From positions 620,001 to 684,000 of the forward strand of contig NZ_JAHKRM010000001.1 in NCBI RefSeq assembly GCF_019396345.1: a DNA stretch of 64,000 bases, in the 5' to 3' direction. This document shows, in pieces, positions 23,000 to 31,048 of the stretch. The notes beneath the pieces were generated by a model. The model did not search any database. It was not told the origin of the DNA and saw only the letters and a program-made list of their open reading frames with translations. Each line of letters starts with the position of its first letter. Positions within the stretch are counted from its first letter, which is position 1. The position numbers and the translations under genes were made by a program. The stretch is from Nonomuraea guangzhouensis. Lineage in GTDB: Bacteria > Actinomycetota > Actinomycetes > Streptosporangiales > Streptosporangiaceae.

Positions 23000-23385
23000 G
23001 GCGAGTCGAGGCGTTCGCCGGAGGTCGGCAGGACGACGTCGACGGGCTGCTGCGCGAGACGGACGACTGGGCGCGCACCCTGACCGGGGCGCTGGGCGAG
23101 TTGGCGGACGAACGGCTGGCGGGTGCCGACCCGTCCGAGGTCGTCCGCGCCGAGGTGTCCGGCACCGGCCGTCTGCGCGGGTTGTCCATCGACCCGCGCG
23201 GCCTGCGCGACCTGGACCACGTCCAGCTCGCCCAGGCCGTTTGCGCGGCGATCGCCGCGGCCCACCTCGCGATGGGGGAACGGCTGGCAGAGGTCGTCGA
23301 GGATCTGACGGGACGAGCGCCCGACACCGCGGGCACAGCTGACCCCCTCGATGGCCACATCCGCAACGTGCTGCGAGGGGAGTGA
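22996..23385 (+). CDS. YbaB/EbfC-like protein (first copy)
   Basis: A 129-residue protein with the YbaB/EbfC core: a strand segment VVRAEVSGTGRLRGLSIDP flanked by long helices, then LAQAVCAAIAAAHLAMGERLAEVV. Classical YbaB proteins bind DNA as dimers, but actinobacterial versions next to WXG genes may serve as chaperone-like partners (inference). The GTG start overlaps the TGA of the WXG gene, showing translational coupling. The next gene encodes a second, shorter YbaB-like protein. Confidence 0.6.
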   Translation: MRRVEAFAGGRQDDVDGLLRETDDWARTLTGALGELADERLAGADPSEVVRAEVSGTGRLRGLSIDPRGLRDLDHVQLAQAVCAAIAAAHLAMGERLAEVVEDLTGRAPDTAGTADPLDGHIRNVLRGE

Positions 23386-23388
23386 GCG

Positions 23389-23709
23389 ATGGAGGGCATG
23401 GAGGATGCGCGGGCGCGGCTGGAGGCGTTGATCGCCGCCGCCGAGCAGGCGGAGGCGAGGGTGGAGGAGTGGAGCGCCGCCGAGTTCACCGGCGAGGCCG
23501 ATCAGGGCGGGATCGTGGCCGTCACCGACGCGCTCGGCACCATCACGCGGTTGGAGATCTCCCCGCGGAGCAGGAGGCGGCTGGACGCGACGGGCTTGGC
23601 CGCCGCCATCCTCGCGGCGATCACGACAGCCGAGGAGGCCGCGGCGACCTCCAGGGACGCGCTGCTCGGCGACCTGCACCCCGCTCCGCATCGGCACGTA
23701 CAACGATGA
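23389..23709 (+). CDS. YbaB/EbfC-like protein (second copy)
   Basis: A 106-residue protein with an N-terminal Glu/Ala-rich helix (ARLEALIAAAEQAEARVEEW) and the YbaB-like strand pair GGIVAVTDALGTITRLEISP, then DATGLAAAILAAITTAEEAA. It is related in pattern to the gene just upstream and starts 3 bp after it with GGGGAG as ribosome site. It ends 16 bp from the convergent DHFR-like gene. The pair could form heterodimers; this is inference. Confidence 0.6.
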   Translation: MEGMEDARARLEALIAAAEQAEARVEEWSAAEFTGEADQGGIVAVTDALGTITRLEISPRSRRRLDATGLAAAILAAITTAEEAAATSRDALLGDLHPAPHRHVQR

Positions 23710-23725
23710 CCGGCCGGCCCGGACC

Positions 23726-24304
23726 TCAGACGTGCAGGGTGGGCCGGTAGATGAGCTCTTGGGTGTGGCCGTCGAGCGTCCGGCTCTCGATCAGCTCGAG
23801 GTCGAAGTCGGCCGCACCACGGAAGATCGGGTCCTGCCCGGTCTGACCGGTGATCACTGGGAAGAGCGTCACCTGGACGCGGTCGACCAGACCGGCGGCC
23901 ATCAGCGCCCGGTTCATCGACAGGCTTCCATGCGAGCGCAACGGCACCTCGGACTCCTCCTTGAGCCGGGCGACGACGTCGACGGCATCGCCGCTCACGA
24001 CGTTCGCGTTCGGCCAGTCGAGGGATCCTTCCAGTGTGGTCGACACCACCGTCGCCGGCAGGCTCGTCATCCGTGTTACCCATGGGTCTCGCACGTCGGA
24101 CTCCTCGGTGCTCGAGGCCAGCATCTGCGCGAACGCCCGATACGTGTTGGCCCCGAAGACCATCCGCTGCTCCTCGCTGTACAGGGCGAGGCGGTGGTCG
24201 AGGAGTTCGGGGCCTTGCTTGCCCCAGTAGCCGGTCCAGTTGCCACTGGCGGCGCCGAAGCCGTCGAGGCTGGAAAAGACGTCGAAGGTGTAGGTAGCGG
24301 TCAT
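23726..24304 (-). CDS. Dihydrofolate reductase/RibD C-terminal family protein
   Basis: A 192-residue reductase-fold protein (PF01872-like). It starts TYTFDVFSSLDGFG, has FGANTYRAF, a phosphate-binding-like LRSHGSLSMNRALM near residue 130, and ends VTLFPVITGQTGQDPIF. These proteins bind NADPH and reduce pteridine or ribosylamino-pyrimidine-like substrates; most actinobacterial paralogues have no known role. ATG 24304 is chosen for GAGGAG 6 bp upstream; the open frame to 24496 has no family similarity. A weak 62-codon frame overlaps its start by ATGA. Confidence 0.85.
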   Translation of the reverse strand: MTATYTFDVFSSLDGFGAASGNWTGYWGKQGPELLDHRLALYSEEQRMVFGANTYRAFAQMLASSTEESDVRDPWVTRMTSLPATVVSTTLEGSLDWPNANVVSGDAVDVVARLKEESEVPLRSHGSLSMNRALMAAGLVDRVQVTLFPVITGQTGQDPIFRGAADFDLELIESRTLDGHTQELIYRPTLHV

Positions 24305-24489
24305 GATGCTCTCCTCGAGTGCGGTTGATCGCTTGTGGGGTACAGACTGCAAACCGCGGCGAAACTCATCGCCGTCGGGCTCCTGGAGTCCGGCCGCCCC
24401 GGATGCGGCTCCCAGGACTTGACCAGGGCCAAGACGATGGCGAAGATCAGCGTGGTCAGCGGCACGGCGGGCGGGAAGAGGGCGCTCAT
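24301..24489 (-). CDS. Possible small membrane peptide (doubtful)
   Basis: A 62-codon frame with one hydrophobic segment (LTTLIFAIVLALV) near the N-terminus; its TGA overlaps the ATG of the DHFR-like gene. The C-terminal half (after residue 30) looks random, and no clear ribosome site precedes it. It could be a remnant of a membrane protein gene. Listed because the overlap is suggestive; more likely non-coding than not. Confidence 0.2.
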   Translation of the reverse strand: MSALFPPAVPLTTLIFAIVLALVKSWEPHPGRPDSRSPTAMSFAAVCSLYPTSDQPHSRRAS

Positions 24490-24524
24490 TCAGCACCTAC
24501 GTCACGTTGCATACTGCGGCTGGT

Positions 24525-24545
24525 AGCCCTCCCTTCGGGAGGGCT
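24525..24545 (-). terminator. Hairpin downstream of the serine hydrolase gene
   Basis: A 9-bp perfect stem (AGCCCTCCC at 24525-24533 with GGGAGGGCT at 24537-24545) closes a TTC loop. It lies in the 496-bp gap between the leftward serine hydrolase and the leftward DHFR-like gene; it could end the former transcript. There is no T-run. Confidence 0.4.
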
Positions 24546-24800
24546 CGCGAGTCGACCGGGTCAAGCACGATGTCCGGGCCGGTGACTGGAGGTCAGGCCC
24601 GGGGACGAAGCCGTCGAGGGAATGTCGACGATGATTCGAGCCATGCGGACTGATTTTCACCTACGAACATGCGCTTGCCCAGGCCACTGATCGGCCATTT
24701 TCCGGACATTGGCGGCAGCCGAGGCAGTGCCGGTGTGCATGGAGCGGACCGGGTGTATGGCTGCGGGGCCGCACTGAAGCGGTCCGCCTGGCACCCGGAC
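24546..24800. other. Non-coding gap without recognisable gene
   Basis: About 255 bp between the hairpin and the serine hydrolase stop. Frames here are short and lack family patterns. Nothing beyond scattered GC-rich inverted repeats was seen. Confidence 0.5.
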
Positions 24801-25880
24801 TCAGCGGTCGCACATCGCGGCGACGAAGGCGTCGATCAGGTGCTGCCGATTGCCGGGCACCCCGGTGACGTAGACGGTGGCGGCGCGCCCGGCCCGGTCC
24901 CGGCCGCTGAACACCGCCGCCCCCGGCATGTCACCGGCGGCGAAGTAGGTGTAGCCGCAGCTCGACTTCATCCGGGCCACGCCGTAACCGTAGCGGGCGC
25001 CCGCGGGCCAGCCTTCCTGCTCGACCTTCACTGACCGGGTCATCATCTTGCCCAGCGGGGCCTTACGCCAGAACCGGTTGAGGTCTTCAGGAGTGGAGAC
25101 CAGGCCGCCGCTGGGACCGAACTCGTAGGTGGGCAACTGGTCGGTCAGGTCCACCTCGCCGCCCTGCGGACGACGGGGGTCCACCCCGTAGGTGTGGGCG
25201 TGCGGGCCGCGGATGCCGTAGTCGCCCTTGGCCGGCCAGTACGTGTCCCGCATCCCGTACGGCTTGAGAATCAGGTCCCGGCTCGCCTGGCGGAAGTCCT
25301 TGCCGGTCACCTCAGTCACGATCATGCCGAGGACCAGGTAGTTGGTGTTGGCGTAGGCGAAGGAGCCGCGGGGCGTGGGCTTGAGGGTCAGCGCCACCCG
25401 CAGGAAGTCCGGGAAGGGCTCCTTCCACTCGATCGCGTTGAAGAACTCGGGCAGGCCGCTGGTCTGCTGCAGCAGCATCCGGACGGTGATCTTCCGACCG
25501 TCGATCTCAGCGCCGTCGCCGGTGCCGCGCAGCTGCCCGGGCAGATAACGCTCCACCGTGGCGTCCAGGTCGATCTTCTTCTGATCGACCAGCCGCAGAA
25601 CGGTGGCGGCAATGATCGGCTTGCTCCCGCTGGCGATCCTGAACCGTCCCTGAGGGCCGATCATCGGCTCCCCGGTGCCCCGCTCAGTTGTGCCGGAGCG
25701 CCAGGTCACGGTCACGCCGCCCGGGCTCCGCACCTGGCTCAACGCGCCCGCCATACCGTCCTCGGTGGTGAGCAGATCAAGGCGGGACTGCGGCGAAGGC
25801 GGCGCGGCAGCGGCGAAGGCGGGGGCGACAGGGGCGATGACCAGGGAAGCGGCGAGAGCAGCAGCGAGCAATTTCGTCAT
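24801..25880 (-). CDS. Secreted serine hydrolase, beta-lactamase/D-Ala-D-Ala carboxypeptidase family
   Basis: A 359-residue exported protein with a Sec signal peptide (about 1-24, ending PAFAAAA). It belongs to the class C beta-lactamase-related family (PF00144): the catalytic S-x-x-K is Ser84-Lys87 (ASGSK), the Y-x-N motif is FAYANTNY, and the late motif region is near YFAAGDMPG. Such proteins are DD-peptidases, esterases or related hydrolases; true beta-lactamase activity is uncommon in the group. Two cysteines near the C-terminus (SSCGYTY, AAMCDR) may form a disulphide. It is monocistronic. Confidence 0.88.
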   Translation of the reverse strand: MTKLLAAALAASLVIAPVAPAFAAAAPPSPQSRLDLLTTEDGMAGALSQVRSPGGVTVTWRSGTTERGTGEPMIGPQGRFRIASGSKPIIAATVLRLVDQKKIDLDATVERYLPGQLRGTGDGAEIDGRKITVRMLLQQTSGLPEFFNAIEWKEPFPDFLRVALTLKPTPRGSFAYANTNYLVLGMIVTEVTGKDFRQASRDLILKPYGMRDTYWPAKGDYGIRGPHAHTYGVDPRRPQGGEVDLTDQLPTYEFGPSGGLVSTPEDLNRFWRKAPLGKMMTRSVKVEQEGWPAGARYGYGVARMKSSCGYTYFAAGDMPGAAVFSGRDRAGRAATVYVTGVPGNRQHLIDAFVAAMCDR

Positions 25881-26101
25881 GCGTCCAATGTCGCGGCAAG
25901 TTCATTCAAGATCAGTCACGCCTGCTTGCCTGTTGGGGTGGGGGCCTTCCCTACCATGGACAGCCCTCACCAACGGCCTCTGGGCCACCTGGGCGAACGC
26001 GTCGTGTGGGCGCTACTGCCTCGCTAGACAACCCACGGTAGGTACGAAGGTGCCTTTTAATCGGTTTGCCGCCGGCCAACCCGATCGGATAGGAACCATG
26101 C

Positions 26102-26644
26102 ATGCTAAGGGGAAGCAAGGTCGAGCTCAGAGCCCGACACGAGAGCGATATTCCGATCCTGCAGGCCGAGCTCGGCGATGACGTGGCCACCTTTTCGCGG
26201 ATGAATGACCAGCCGTGGCGGCCGATCACGCCCGGCTCGAAGGACTCGCCCTACGTGGTGGACGACAAGGCGCAAGGGTCCGCCCGGTTCTCAGTGGCGG
26301 AGTTGGGCGGCGGCATGCTGGTCGGCAGCGCGGGGCTGTGGGGCATCGACGACCACAACCGGTCCGCGCACATCGGGCTGGGGCTGCTGCCGTCCGCCCG
26401 CGGCAAGGGCTACGGCACCGACGTGGTCTCGGTGATGTGCCACTACGCTTTTGTCGTGCTCGGCCTGCAGCGGCTGCAGATCGAGACGCTGTCGGACAAC
26501 GTCGCGATGTTGCGCTCCGCCGAGAACAACGGCTTCGTCCGCGAGGGCGTGCTGCGCTCCTCGGCGTGGGTCATGGGCGAGTTCCTTGACGAGGTGCTTC
26601 TCGGACTCCTCGTCCAGGACTGGAAGCCGGACCCGAGAGGCTAG
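26102..26644 (+). CDS. GNAT family N-acetyltransferase (RimJ/RimL-like)
   Basis: A 180-residue acetyltransferase. It begins with the RimJ/RimL-like LRARHESDIPIL strand-helix; the acetyl-CoA pyrophosphate loop is LLPSARGKGYGTDVV (R-G-x-G-x-G), and the C-terminal EIGxxxxxN-like part is LRSAENNGFVREGVLR. The substrate may be a protein N-terminus, an amino sugar or a small amine. The gene is alone, rightward, and ends in a clear terminator; the next gene converges on it. Confidence 0.85.
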   Translation: MLRGSKVELRARHESDIPILQAELGDDVATFSRMNDQPWRPITPGSKDSPYVVDDKAQGSARFSVAELGGGMLVGSAGLWGIDDHNRSAHIGLGLLPSARGKGYGTDVVSVMCHYAFVVLGLQRLQIETLSDNVAMLRSAENNGFVREGVLRSSAWVMGEFLDEVLLGLLVQDWKPDPRG

Positions 26645-26734
26645 GCCGCCCGACGGTCAAGGGCGGGCTGTGGAGCCGACACGGACGGCCGAGGGCCAGG
26701 ACGGCTCATTTCTCAGCCGCCAGAAGAGGAAGTA

Positions 26735-26777
26735 GGCCCCCAGACGCGCGCCCCCGCAGCGTTCGCGTCTGAGGGCC
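26735..26777 (+). terminator. Terminator after the GNAT gene
   Basis: A 14-bp stem with one mismatch: 26735-26748 (GGCCCCCAGACGCG) pairs with 26764-26777 (CGCGTCTGAGGGCC), followed by TTTCT. It lies between two convergent genes and may work in both directions. Confidence 0.75.
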
Positions 26778-26793
26778 TTTCTGGCCGCCGCAC

Positions 26794-27957
26794 CTACGGC
26801 ACCAGCAACGTGGAATCCTCGACCGGCGCGTGGCCGCAGTGACGGCACTGGCCTCGGCGGCGCAGGTGGTAGGCGAGGGCCGCTGCGGCCAGGGCTCCTC
26901 CCCAGACGGGCCAGAGCGTCTCCGGCAGCCAGGCGCCCCACTCCGCCATGGTGAACCGGCCCGAGAGCGCCCAGCGGATGTACGTCATACCGGCCACCGT
27001 GACGATGATCGCGACCAGCGTCGCCGGGATGATGGCGAGCAGCGGGGGGACCCGCCTGCCCCTCAGCCCGAGGATCCAGCGGGGGAAGACCTCGCCCCAG
27101 CGCTGAACCAGCCCGAGGGTGAGCAGCCCGCCGCCCGCGCCGAACGTGGCCAGGTAGGCACCGGCCAGCCAGATGCCGGGAGCGTCGCGCGCGCCCTCGT
27201 CGAGGAACTCCTTGCTCACTCCGAGCGGCACGCCAAGTGCCCAACACCACCGGGTCGCGCAGTAGGCCAGCGGCACGGTGGCCGCGATGTAGACCGCCCG
27301 GCGCCCCCACCGGGCCGCCGCCTCGGGTGTGGTCCAGCCGTCCCGGCCGGTACGTCCGCACGACTGGCAGGCGTCACGCCGACGTCGCTGGTAGGTGAGC
27401 GCGGCGGCGACCAGCAGCAGGCCGCCGAACACGCACACGAGCTGGTTGACCACCGGCCACGGCCAGGCGTCGGCCAGGGTGGTGCCGCCCGTGTTCAGGT
27501 CGAAGAGTGGGGCGACGGCCAGCAGAGGCGAGTAGGCCAAGCCCATCATGAGCCGGGAGTCGGGGATCACGATGATCAGTAAGACCGCCATGGGCCAGGC
27601 CAGAAGCAGGGGCGAGAGAAGGGGCTTGAAGGAGGCCAGGCCGCGTCCACTGCCACGAGTCGTCGTCGGCAAGTGGCGGATGGGATCACTTCCGCCGACA
27701 CGGGCGAGCATCAGGGCGACGATGGTACCGAGCAGGCCGAAGGCGGCGATCCACCAGCCGACGGGGCGTGGGGTGGCGTCGGCGAGGACGGACAGCGCTC
27801 GGTCCAGGTCGGGGTCGGAAGCGCCCCAGGGGAAGCCGGGCGCGCCAAGTGCCCAAGCCGCGCCGAGCGAGCCGTAGCACAAAGACCACAGGGCCGCCGC
27901 GTAGCCCGCCCACTCAGGCCAGCGCGAGATCAGGGATCGTGCGGTTGTTATTGGCAT
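26794..27957 (-). CDS. Multi-pass membrane protein with cytosolic zinc-ribbon-like motifs
   Basis: A 387-residue integral membrane protein with about eight hydrophobic helices (for example GWWIAAFGLLGTIVALMLA and LLLAWPMAVLLIIVIP). Two short Cys motifs, CQSCG after the fifth helix and CRHCG near the C-terminus, could bind one zinc between the loop and the tail. The family is not recognised. ATG 27957 is preferred over an upstream frame extension. It converges with the GNAT gene and lies 133 bp after the stop of a CorA-like gene on the same strand. Confidence 0.65.
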   Translation of the reverse strand: MPITTARSLISRWPEWAGYAAALWSLCYGSLGAAWALGAPGFPWGASDPDLDRALSVLADATPRPVGWWIAAFGLLGTIVALMLARVGGSDPIRHLPTTTRGSGRGLASFKPLLSPLLLAWPMAVLLIIVIPDSRLMMGLAYSPLLAVAPLFDLNTGGTTLADAWPWPVVNQLVCVFGGLLLVAAALTYQRRRRDACQSCGRTGRDGWTTPEAAARWGRRAVYIAATVPLAYCATRWCWALGVPLGVSKEFLDEGARDAPGIWLAGAYLATFGAGGGLLTLGLVQRWGEVFPRWILGLRGRRVPPLLAIIPATLVAIIVTVAGMTYIRWALSGRFTMAEWGAWLPETLWPVWGGALAAAALAYHLRRRGQCRHCGHAPVEDSTLLVP

Positions 27958-28090
27958 ACGACCAGCGTGCTGGCCGGCCGTGCGGCGGACCATGCGCCGT
28001 TTGGCGGATCTCCGCGCTGTTCAAGCGCCGCGACTATGCCATTCGGCAGAGGCGGGCCGTTCGGAGGCGGGCCGTTCGGAGGCGAGGCTG

Positions 28091-29416
28091 TCAGTCGTCG
28101 TTCAGCGGCGGTTCCCGGCGCATCGTGTGGCGTTGCCGCAAGTACAGGCCGAGCGACGCCACCACTCCGGTCACCACGATGGCCGCCGTCAACCAGTAAA
28201 TCCCCCAGTACCGCCCGTCGAACATCGAAACCCGCACATCCACCTCCTGCGCATTCACCCCGAAAAACGTCAGCACCAAGGTCACCGGCACCGCCACCGC
28301 CGAGACGAACCCGATGGCCACCGACCACCGCAGTTGCCGGTCCTCGTCCGCCCGCCGCTCCAGGCTCTCGATCGTGGTCAGTTCGGCCCTGATCGCCCGT
28401 TCGAGTCGTTCGAGCATGCGGGCCACGTTCTCCGCCTTACCCACCAACCCCATCGTCTCGTACAGGGCGTCGTGGTAGCCCGCCACCCGCAACGACGGCA
28501 CCAGCATCCCGAGGTCCGCCGTCGCCTCGACGCTGTAGCTGAGGTCCAGCTCCAGGTCGCCGAGCTGGCTGGTCAGCGACGACAGGCTCCGGCGGCGGTC
28601 CCGTGTGTCCTGCCGGGCCCGGTCACGGCCGCGGAACGCCTCCACCGCCTGGTAGGCCACCGACCGGATCTCACGCAGCCGCGCCGCGCTCGCCACCCCC
28701 TGCACGGCCGACAGGAAGATGCCGTCCTCCACGTAGTCCGGCTGGCCGCAGAGCACGCTGACGTACGTGCTCACGGCGGCGGTCGTCTCCGGGCGCCTGT
28801 TCAGCTCGCTCGGGTAGGTGATCGTGCTGAACTCGTCGCGGTTCGGCAGATCGCCGCGGTAGATCACCCGCTGGACGATCCCGTTGGAGTCGGCGGCCGG
28901 GAGCTGGGGGGCGAAGGCCAGCTGGTGGCGTTCGGGGAAGAAGCCGCCGGTCGCGCCCGCCAGCTCCGCGGCCACCGCCTCCAGCGGGCGGCCGTCGATC
29001 TTCAGGTCGCCGTAGAAGCAGTCCTCCAGCAGGTCGACCGTGTCGGCCAGCTCGCACTCGATGTCCAGGCTCAGCACGGCCACGATCTGCGTCGACGGCA
29101 CCGCGAACAGCCACAACCGCGCACCCGCCAGCGGCCGGTCCCAGTCGGCGAACTCGATCTTCCCCTGGTCGAGCGCCATCCGGTGCAGCACCCGAGGGGT
29201 CGCCGAGCTGGTGAAGTACGTTTCCGGCCGCCCGAGCCGTGGCCGGTCGCCTGAGGGCGCCGCCTCCGCGCCGTCCGTCACGTGCCAGGGCGTGGCGAAG
29301 ATGTTGGTGAGCCGCACACCCTGTGCTGGACGAATGCCGAACAACGTCACGATCTCGAGGGTATCCAACTGCTCGTCATCAACATCCAGCACCAGACAGC
29401 AGTACGAAAGGGCCAC
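28091..29416 (-). CDS. CorA-like membrane protein
   Basis: A protein of about 441 residues (GTG 29416; the frame is open to 29479). The N-terminal 290 residues are a soluble alpha/beta domain. A long helical coiled-coil region (ENVARMLERLERAIRAEL...) leads to two C-terminal transmembrane helices (about WSVAIGFVSAVAVPVTLVLTF and YWGIYWLTAAIVVTGVVAS). Between them sits FFGVNAQEVD, matching the position of the CorA GMN motif but reading GVN. This layout suggests a divergent CorA/ZntB-type ion channel or a CorA-derived stalk protein; transport is unproven. It is divergent from a DUF1772-like gene, with about 65 bp between. Confidence 0.6.
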   Translation of the reverse strand: MALSYCCLVLDVDDEQLDTLEIVTLFGIRPAQGVRLTNIFATPWHVTDGAEAAPSGDRPRLGRPETYFTSSATPRVLHRMALDQGKIEFADWDRPLAGARLWLFAVPSTQIVAVLSLDIECELADTVDLLEDCFYGDLKIDGRPLEAVAAELAGATGGFFPERHQLAFAPQLPAADSNGIVQRVIYRGDLPNRDEFSTITYPSELNRRPETTAAVSTYVSVLCGQPDYVEDGIFLSAVQGVASAARLREIRSVAYQAVEAFRGRDRARQDTRDRRRSLSSLTSQLGDLELDLSYSVEATADLGMLVPSLRVAGYHDALYETMGLVGKAENVARMLERLERAIRAELTTIESLERRADEDRQLRWSVAIGFVSAVAVPVTLVLTFFGVNAQEVDVRVSMFDGRYWGIYWLTAAIVVTGVVASLGLYLRQRHTMRREPPLNDD

Positions 29417-29481
29417 GACAGAGCTGCTTGCTATCGTCGTCGACAAGCCACGCTCCCCCTCACCCCGCCAGGAGCACACCC

Positions 29482-29976
29482 ATGGACACGTTACGCATCG
29501 TCTCCCTGATGGCCGCCACCATGACGATGGGGCTCGTGGCCGGCGCCTTCGCCCTCTACGCGCACACCGTCATGCCGGGACTCGGGAAAACCGACGACCG
29601 CACCTTCGTCGGCGCGTTCCAGGCCATGGACCGGGCCATCATCAACCCGTGGTTCATGGGCGGCGGCTTTCTGGGGGCGCTGATATTCACCATCCTCGCC
29701 GCGGTCACCCATATCGGCCGGCCCGAACTGCCGTGGATCGCGGTCGCGCTCGTCCTCTACATCGTCACGTTCGTCATCACGATGGCGATCAACGTGCCGC
29801 GGAACGACGCGCTCAAGGCGGCCGGGGACCCAGACGGCATCGCCGACCTCGCCGCGGTCCGGGCGGAGTTCGACGAGGCGCGATGGGTGCGCTGGAACCG
29901 GGTCCGCACCCTCGCCTCCACGACCGCCTTCGGCTTGCTGGCCTGGGCACTCACCGTGCACGGCATGTCGAGCTAG
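29482..29976 (+). CDS. DUF1772 (anthrone oxygenase-like) membrane protein
   Basis: A 164-residue protein with four hydrophobic helices (RIVSLMAATMTMGLVAGAFA; GGFLGALIFTILAAV; WIAVALVLYIVTFVITMAI; TLASTTAFGLLAWALTV). The motifs NVPRNDALKA and the W-x-x-W-N-R-VRT pair near the C-terminus are typical of DUF1772, a family that includes anthrone oxygenases; most members are uncharacterised. AGGAG lies 7 bp before the ATG. Confidence 0.8.
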   Translation: MDTLRIVSLMAATMTMGLVAGAFALYAHTVMPGLGKTDDRTFVGAFQAMDRAIINPWFMGGGFLGALIFTILAAVTHIGRPELPWIAVALVLYIVTFVITMAINVPRNDALKAAGDPDGIADLAAVRAEFDEARWVRWNRVRTLASTTAFGLLAWALTVHGMSS

Positions 29977-30046
29977 CGCCTTTCCCCCCAGAGGGCCAGT
30001 ACGCGAGAGTAATCTTCCGGCAACAGCCAGTTGCCAGGAGGTCACC

Positions 30047-30607
30047 GTGTCCCCCTCCTCCCCCGCCCGGCAGCCGTTGAGCGACGACTCCATCGATCAG
30101 CTCCTTCGGAGCGTGGCCGACGCCGCCGAGCAGGCCGCGACCGACCACGCGGCGGCAGTGCGGCACTATCGCGACCTTTCCACCGCCGCCGAATCCACCG
30201 CCGCCGAATCCACCGCCGCCGAACGGATGCGCGAGCAGGACCCCGCGTCCGGCCGGCCGATCGGAGGGCTGAGACTCGATCCGCTGGCCTCGCTCACCGT
30301 CCAGCGCGTGCTCCTCGCCGAGAGCCTGGCCGACGAGTACGAGGAAGCGGCCCAGAAGTTCATCGCCTGGTGGGTCGACCTCGCGGTCTGCGCGGTGCTG
30401 GCCCTGCTCACCGATGTTCCGCTGACCAGGGGGCGCGCGGCGGCCGGCGATCCGAGCTCGTGCATGGAGCCGGACGAGCTCGTCTGCCTGCCTCCCGTCC
30501 CGAGGACGAACGTCAGCTCGCCGCGCTCGCCGTCAGCATGGACCAGCGCTGGACCCCGGAAGGGATCCCGGTGGGTGGCAAGGCGTTCGCGGCGGAGCTC
30601 GGGCTGA
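30047..30607 (+). CDS. Hypothetical protein, N-terminal part of a likely frameshifted gene
   Basis: Starts at GTG 30047 with AGGAGG 5 bp upstream. The reading frame is convincing to about 30480 (helical, Ala/Glu-rich, with a three-fold STAAE repeat, then LADEYEEAAQKFIAWWVDLAVCAVLALLTDV). After that the frame turns into Arg/Ser/Pro-rich nonsense to a stop at 30607, while a good frame continues one base off to 31005. I infer a frameshift between about 30445 and 30500, either a real mutation or a sequencing error. No family was recognised. Confidence 0.5.
   Translation: MSPSSPARQPLSDDSIDQLLRSVADAAEQAATDHAAAVRHYRDLSTAAESTAAESTAAERMREQDPASGRPIGGLRLDPLASLTVQRVLLAESLADEYEEAAQKFIAWWVDLAVCAVLALLTDVPLTRGRAAAGDPSSCMEPDELVCLPPVPRTNVSSPRSPSAWTSAGPRKGSRWVARRSRRSSG
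30179..30223 (+). repeat. 15-bp minisatellite, three copies
   Basis: Three perfect copies of TCCACCGCCGCCGAA, encoding STAAE each time, in the N-terminal helix region of the hypothetical protein. In-frame, so copy-number change would only lengthen the protein. Confidence 0.9.
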
Positions 30608-31005
30608 CCCTGCGGTGCGACCCGGAGGGAAACCCGCTGCTCGTCGAGGACGGGACTCCGGAGGCGCGGCGGCAGCGCCTGTGGGGCCAGATGTGGCGGG
30701 GGCACCGGATGCCGCTCCTGCCGGAGACCGCCGACCTCGTCCAGGCTCTGACCGCGGCCGGCGCCGCCCCGCCCATGGTGGACAACGTCCGCTACGCCTC
30801 CAACGCCGTGGAGGCCGCCATAGCGGCCAAGGAACGCGCGTGGGACCTGTCCGACCAATGGGACGGCAGCCGGTCGGCGGAGGAGACCGCCATGGTCGAC
30901 TCCTTGTGGCGGCAGGCGGATGAGCTGCCCCATCTGCTCACCGCATACGCCCGCGTCCTGACCACGTACCTGCCCACACTCCGCGCGCTCAGAAGAGTGC
31001 CATAG
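30538..31005 (+). CDS. Hypothetical protein, C-terminal continuation of the frameshifted gene
   Basis: The first ATG in this frame is 30538, but it has no ribosome site, and the frame is already protein-like upstream (RPEDERQLAALAVSMDQRW). It continues TPEGIPVGGKAFAAELGLTL, LWGQMWRGHRMPLLPETADLV and ends with a helical VDSLWRQADELPHLLTAYARVL. Most likely the second half of the gene that starts at 30047. Function unknown. It converges with the GH4 gene, 43 bp away. Confidence 0.5.
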   Translation: MDQRWTPEGIPVGGKAFAAELGLTLRCDPEGNPLLVEDGTPEARRQRLWGQMWRGHRMPLLPETADLVQALTAAGAAPPMVDNVRYASNAVEAAIAAKERAWDLSDQWDGSRSAEETAMVDSLWRQADELPHLLTAYARVLTTYLPTLRALRRVP

Positions 31006-31048
31006 GCGTGCCGACGACGGTCCTCGACGTGCCGGCGGCCAGGGAGCG

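Noticed and set aside
24301..24489. Confident small membrane gene before the DHFR-like gene
   Set aside because: Only the ATGA overlap and one hydrophobic stretch support it; no ribosome site and a random-looking second half.
24801..25880. True beta-lactamase
   Set aside because: SxxK and YxN are shared with DD-peptidases and esterases; nothing specific to lactam hydrolysis is visible.
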